A DNA stretch of 7,463 bases from JAISGQ01 sp045604945 (lineage in GTDB: Bacteria > Bacillota > Clostridia > Oscillospirales > Acutalibacteraceae), in assembly GCA_045604945.1 (NCBI GenBank), contig JAZUPA010000193.1:1-7463 (forward strand), given 5' to 3'. Both the position numbers and the translations under genes were made by a program. Positions 5,517 through 7,463 of the stretch are shown here, in pieces (position 1 is the stretch's first letter; every line of letters starts with the position of its first letter). The notes beneath the pieces are model-generated. The model searched no databases. It saw nothing but the letters and a program-made list of their open reading frames with translations, and was not told where the DNA came from.

Positions 5517-5585
5517 TCGCATAGAAAAACAAAAATTTATTGATAATCAGCAATTAATTATCGAAAAATAAAAAACACCACTGTG

Positions 5586-5594
5586 AAAGGGGTG
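5586..5594 (+). promoter_or_regulatory. Ribosome binding site supporting a TTG start at 5603
   Basis: AAAGGGGTG lies 8 bases before TTG 5603. No ATG or GTG in this frame is placed well near it. The next in-frame ATG (5654) would cut off the conserved opening helix region. Confidence 0.65.
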
Positions 5595-5602
5595 CTGAAA
5601 AC

Positions 5603-7300
5603 TTGGCGAAGAAATCCAGGACTCAGAATACCGCGCTGAACACTACGGTAAGTATGGCGTCAAAGGTGCTGAATATATTCACCGGCTTTATCATGCGTTC
5701 AGTCTTTATCAGCACACTGGGCGCGGAATATACAGGTATATCAAGTCTGTTCACAGACCTTCTTCACCTGCTTTCCTTTGCAGAGCTGGGAATCTCCTCT
5801 GCAATAGCATTTTCGCTCTATAAGCCTATCGCTGACGGGGACAACAGAAAGATATCCGCACTGATGCAGTTCTACAAGAGTGCATACCGCATAGTAGCCC
5901 TTGCGGTGCTTGCGATGGGACTTATCATGGTGCCGTTTATGGATATTCTGGTACCGGCAGAAAAGATCAGCGCAGATGTCAGGGATGAGGTATCAAAGCA
6001 CCTGATACTGATATTCATGCTGTATGTGGCAAACTCCGCGGTATCATACCTGCAGATTTACAAGTCAACACTGCTGTCAGCCCATCAGGAAAGAAGAAAG
6101 ATCTCCTGGATACAGATGGTGATGTCCCTTGTCAAGCTGGTGGTTGAGTGTGCCATTCTGCTGATAATGCACAAGGTCGTCACCGAAAACAGGATAATCA
6201 TCTATCTTACCTACCTCATCGCAGGAATCGTCATCACGCGAGTTACAAACGGAATCATATCCGCCTACACCACAAAGCGTTATCCCGAGGTGGACTACAA
6301 CACCAAGGAAAGACTCAGCAAGGAAGAGAAGAAGAAGCTTTACAAGGATGTCGGCGCTCTGATGATATACAAGGTGTGCCATGAGGTCAACGCAAGCCTT
6401 GACAGTATAATCACCTCTTCCATGTTCGGCACCATTTATGTCGGTTATGTCTCTAACTACAGGCTGGTCACCAACAAGATAAGAGTCGTTATAATGCAGT
6501 TCTTCAATTCCGCGACACCAAGTCTCGGAAACCTTGCGGCGGAAAAGGATGCAGAATATCAGTACAAGACCTTCCGTTCACTGCAGTTCATGTCCTTCTG
6601 GGTCGCAAGCTTCTGTTCAACATCCTTTGTGGTGCTGCTCAATCCCTTTATTTATCTGTGGCTCGGAAAAGAGGAATTCGTTCTGAGTCTCTGGCTGCCC
6701 GTCTCGCTTGTGGCGGTGTTCTATTCCCACATTATCATGGCTCCTGTCAACTCCCTCAGAAATGCAAACGGACTTTTTGTGCAGGGAAAATACAGACCTA
6801 TTTTCCTGTGCGTTGTAAATGTTGCTTTTTCCATCGGTCTCGGATACCTGATGGGCAACGGCGGCAAGGACCCTGTAATGGGTATTGTGGGCGTAAAGCT
6901 TGCAACACTTATTTCCCATATCGCCACCAGCCAGTGGTATGACCCCATGCTGATATATAAGCATGTGTTCAAAAAGCCGCTTAAATCTTATTTTGCAACC
7001 ATAGCCGCACAGCTTGTTATTGCCATCGGCAGCGGCGTATTCACCTATGGGCTCGGCTGGCTGCTTTTCGGACCGGGACACCCCACCGACGGCTTTGCGG
7101 GAATATTCCCAAATATGCCTCTGTTTGTTTCCTTTGTGATAAAGATCGTAATGTGTCTTGCCATACCTAACGTTATCATATGGCTGATATACAGAAAGAC
7201 AGAGGAATACAAACGTGTTGCAGGGGTTCTAAAAAACTTCTTCGGAAAGCTTATAAACAAGTTCAAAAAGAAGAAGAGTACCGCTGAGACACAGGCGTAA
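5603..7300 (+). CDS. Polysaccharide (oligosaccharide) flippase, MATE/MOP superfamily
   Basis: 565 residues starting at TTG. Polysaccharide_synt/Wzx-like transporters of this length move lipid-linked glycan units from the inner to the outer face of the membrane. The N terminus is typical: KKSRTQNTALNTTVSMASKV, then the first helix to FISTLGAEYTGISSLFTD. The conserved SFAELGISSAIAFSLYKP (about 58-75) follows, and then a cytoplasmic stretch, ADGDNRKISALMQFYKSAYR. Some 12-14 hydrophobic helices can be counted, with a charged central loop (TKERLSKEEKKKLYKDVG, about residues 233-250) near the middle, as in two-bundle MOP transporters. The C terminus is basic (NKFKKKKSTAETQA). It is divergent from the two glycosyltransferases, with both promoters inside 5397-5516, so control may be joint. 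The flippase and cytoplasmic transferases fit one surface-glycan pathway, with the nearby acyltransferase acting outside. The substrate is unknown. Confidence 0.92.
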   Translation: MAKKSRTQNTALNTTVSMASKVLNIFTGFIMRSVFISTLGAEYTGISSLFTDLLHLLSFAELGISSAIAFSLYKPIADGDNRKISALMQFYKSAYRIVALAVLAMGLIMVPFMDILVPAEKISADVRDEVSKHLILIFMLYVANSAVSYLQIYKSTLLSAHQERRKISWIQMVMSLVKLVVECAILLIMHKVVTENRIIIYLTYLIAGIVITRVTNGIISAYTTKRYPEVDYNTKERLSKEEKKKLYKDVGALMIYKVCHEVNASLDSIITSSMFGTIYVGYVSNYRLVTNKIRVVIMQFFNSATPSLGNLAAEKDAEYQYKTFRSLQFMSFWVASFCSTSFVVLLNPFIYLWLGKEEFVLSLWLPVSLVAVFYSHIIMAPVNSLRNANGLFVQGKYRPIFLCVVNVAFSIGLGYLMGNGGKDPVMGIVGVKLATLISHIATSQWYDPMLIYKHVFKKPLKSYFATIAAQLVIAIGSGVFTYGLGWLLFGPGHPTDGFAGIFPNMPLFVSFVIKIVMCLAIPNVIIWLIYRKTEEYKRVAGVLKNFFGKLINKFKKKKSTAETQA

Positions 7301-7321
7301 GATAAAAGACAGATACAGAAA

Positions 7322-7347
7322 AAGAACATGGCTTTCGCCATGTGCTT
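7322..7347. repeat. Hairpin after the flippase gene, possible weak terminator
   Basis: ACATGGC (7326-7332) and GCCATGT (7337-7343) form a perfect 7-bp stem with loop TTTC. The stem extends past a mismatch by AAG/CTT. It lies 21 bases after the stop at 7300, but no T-tract follows (GAGCTTGTC), so a true terminator is doubtful. Confidence 0.5.
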
Positions 7348-7371
7348 GAGCTTGTCAAAAAAGTCACCACA

Positions 7372-7420
7372 CTTGGCTCCCCTTGTCAGGGGAGCTGTCA
7401 CGAAGTGACTGAGGGGTAGT
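7372..7420. repeat. Structured dispersed repeat (REP/MITE-like) of Clostridia
   Basis: Two adjacent hairpins: GCTCCCC (7376-7382) with GGGGAGC (7389-7395), then GTCAC (7397-7401) with GTGAC (7405-7409), followed by TGAGGGGTAGT. I recall many intergenic copies of this pattern (GGCTCCCC...GGGGAGCTGTC, a short variable hairpin, then GACTGAGGGGT) in Ruminococcus, Faecalibacterium and relatives. It encodes no protein. Copy number in this genome cannot be seen from one window. Confidence 0.75.
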
Positions 7421-7422
7421 CC

Positions 7423-7446
7423 AAAACCGCATAATTATGCGGTTTT
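7423..7446. terminator. Perfect 24-bp palindrome, possible bidirectional terminator
   Basis: Arms AAAACCGCATAA and TTATGCGGTTTT are exact reverse complements with no spacer. The A-run on one side and T-run on the other make terminators in both directions possible. It would end the flippase transcript, or a minus-strand gene to the right of the window. The remaining sequence to 7463 shows no gene. Confidence 0.6.
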
Positions 7447-7463
7447 ATCAAATCTCTCCCTCC

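Noticed and set aside
5581..5596. CACC...GGTG near the flippase start as a hairpin hiding the ribosome binding site
   Set aside because: Only four base pairs with a long loop; too unstable to claim translational control.
6077..7401. Minus-strand open frames opposite the flippase
   Set aside because: Low-complexity or cysteine-rich shadow translations without start signals; the flippase frame is continuous and well matched to its family.
1..7463. CRISPR array, tRNA, rRNA, toxin-antitoxin pair, phage or transposase genes
   Set aside because: No regularly spaced repeats, cloverleaf or known motif of these was seen. The XRE plus membrane protein pair is divergent rather than co-directional and overlapping, so a toxin-antitoxin reading is not supported.

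Overview
The window looks like part of a chromosome from a low-to-mid GC Firmicute of the class Clostridia, most likely a Ruminococcus-like gut or rumen member of the Oscillospiraceae. This is inferred from strong AGGAGG-type ribosome binding sites, the flavour of the acyltransferase, glycosyltransferase and flippase sequences, and a dispersed repeat near the right end of a kind I recall from Ruminococcus and Faecalibacterium genomes. The placement was made by eye, without a database search.

Left part (1-1000): the C-terminal end of a CBS/CorC-HlyC-type membrane protein runs in from outside and ends at a strong terminator. It is followed by a broken acyltransferase-3 gene. This gene keeps a good ribosome binding site and start codon, but it is out of frame from the second codon and has lost most of its middle.

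Regulatory pair (1014-2134): a small XRE-type DNA-binding protein (minus strand) is divergent from an unrecognised two-helix membrane protein (plus strand). A consensus-like promoter for the membrane protein (TTGACA, 17 nt, TACACT) has a near-perfect 20-bp palindrome lying over its -10 box, which is a natural candidate operator for the XRE protein.

Surface-glycan part (2310-7300): an intact membrane acyltransferase (plus) converges on a two-gene operon of paralogous family 2 glycosyltransferases (minus), with a shared bidirectional terminator between them. The glycosyltransferase operon is divergent from a large polysaccharide flippase (plus). Both divergent promoters can be read, the glycosyltransferase one being close to consensus. 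Together these genes could add sugars to a lipid-linked glycan, move it across the membrane and acylate it. No polymerase, priming transferase or chain-length gene is visible, so the locus either extends beyond the window or only decorates a glycan made elsewhere.

Right end (7301-7463): no gene. It holds a small hairpin, a structured dispersed-repeat copy and a perfect 24-bp palindrome. I saw no tRNA, rRNA, CRISPR array, transposase or phage gene. Nothing here amounts to a clear new defence or mobile system; the best leads are the XRE/membrane-protein pair with its operator and the duplicated glycosyltransferases.
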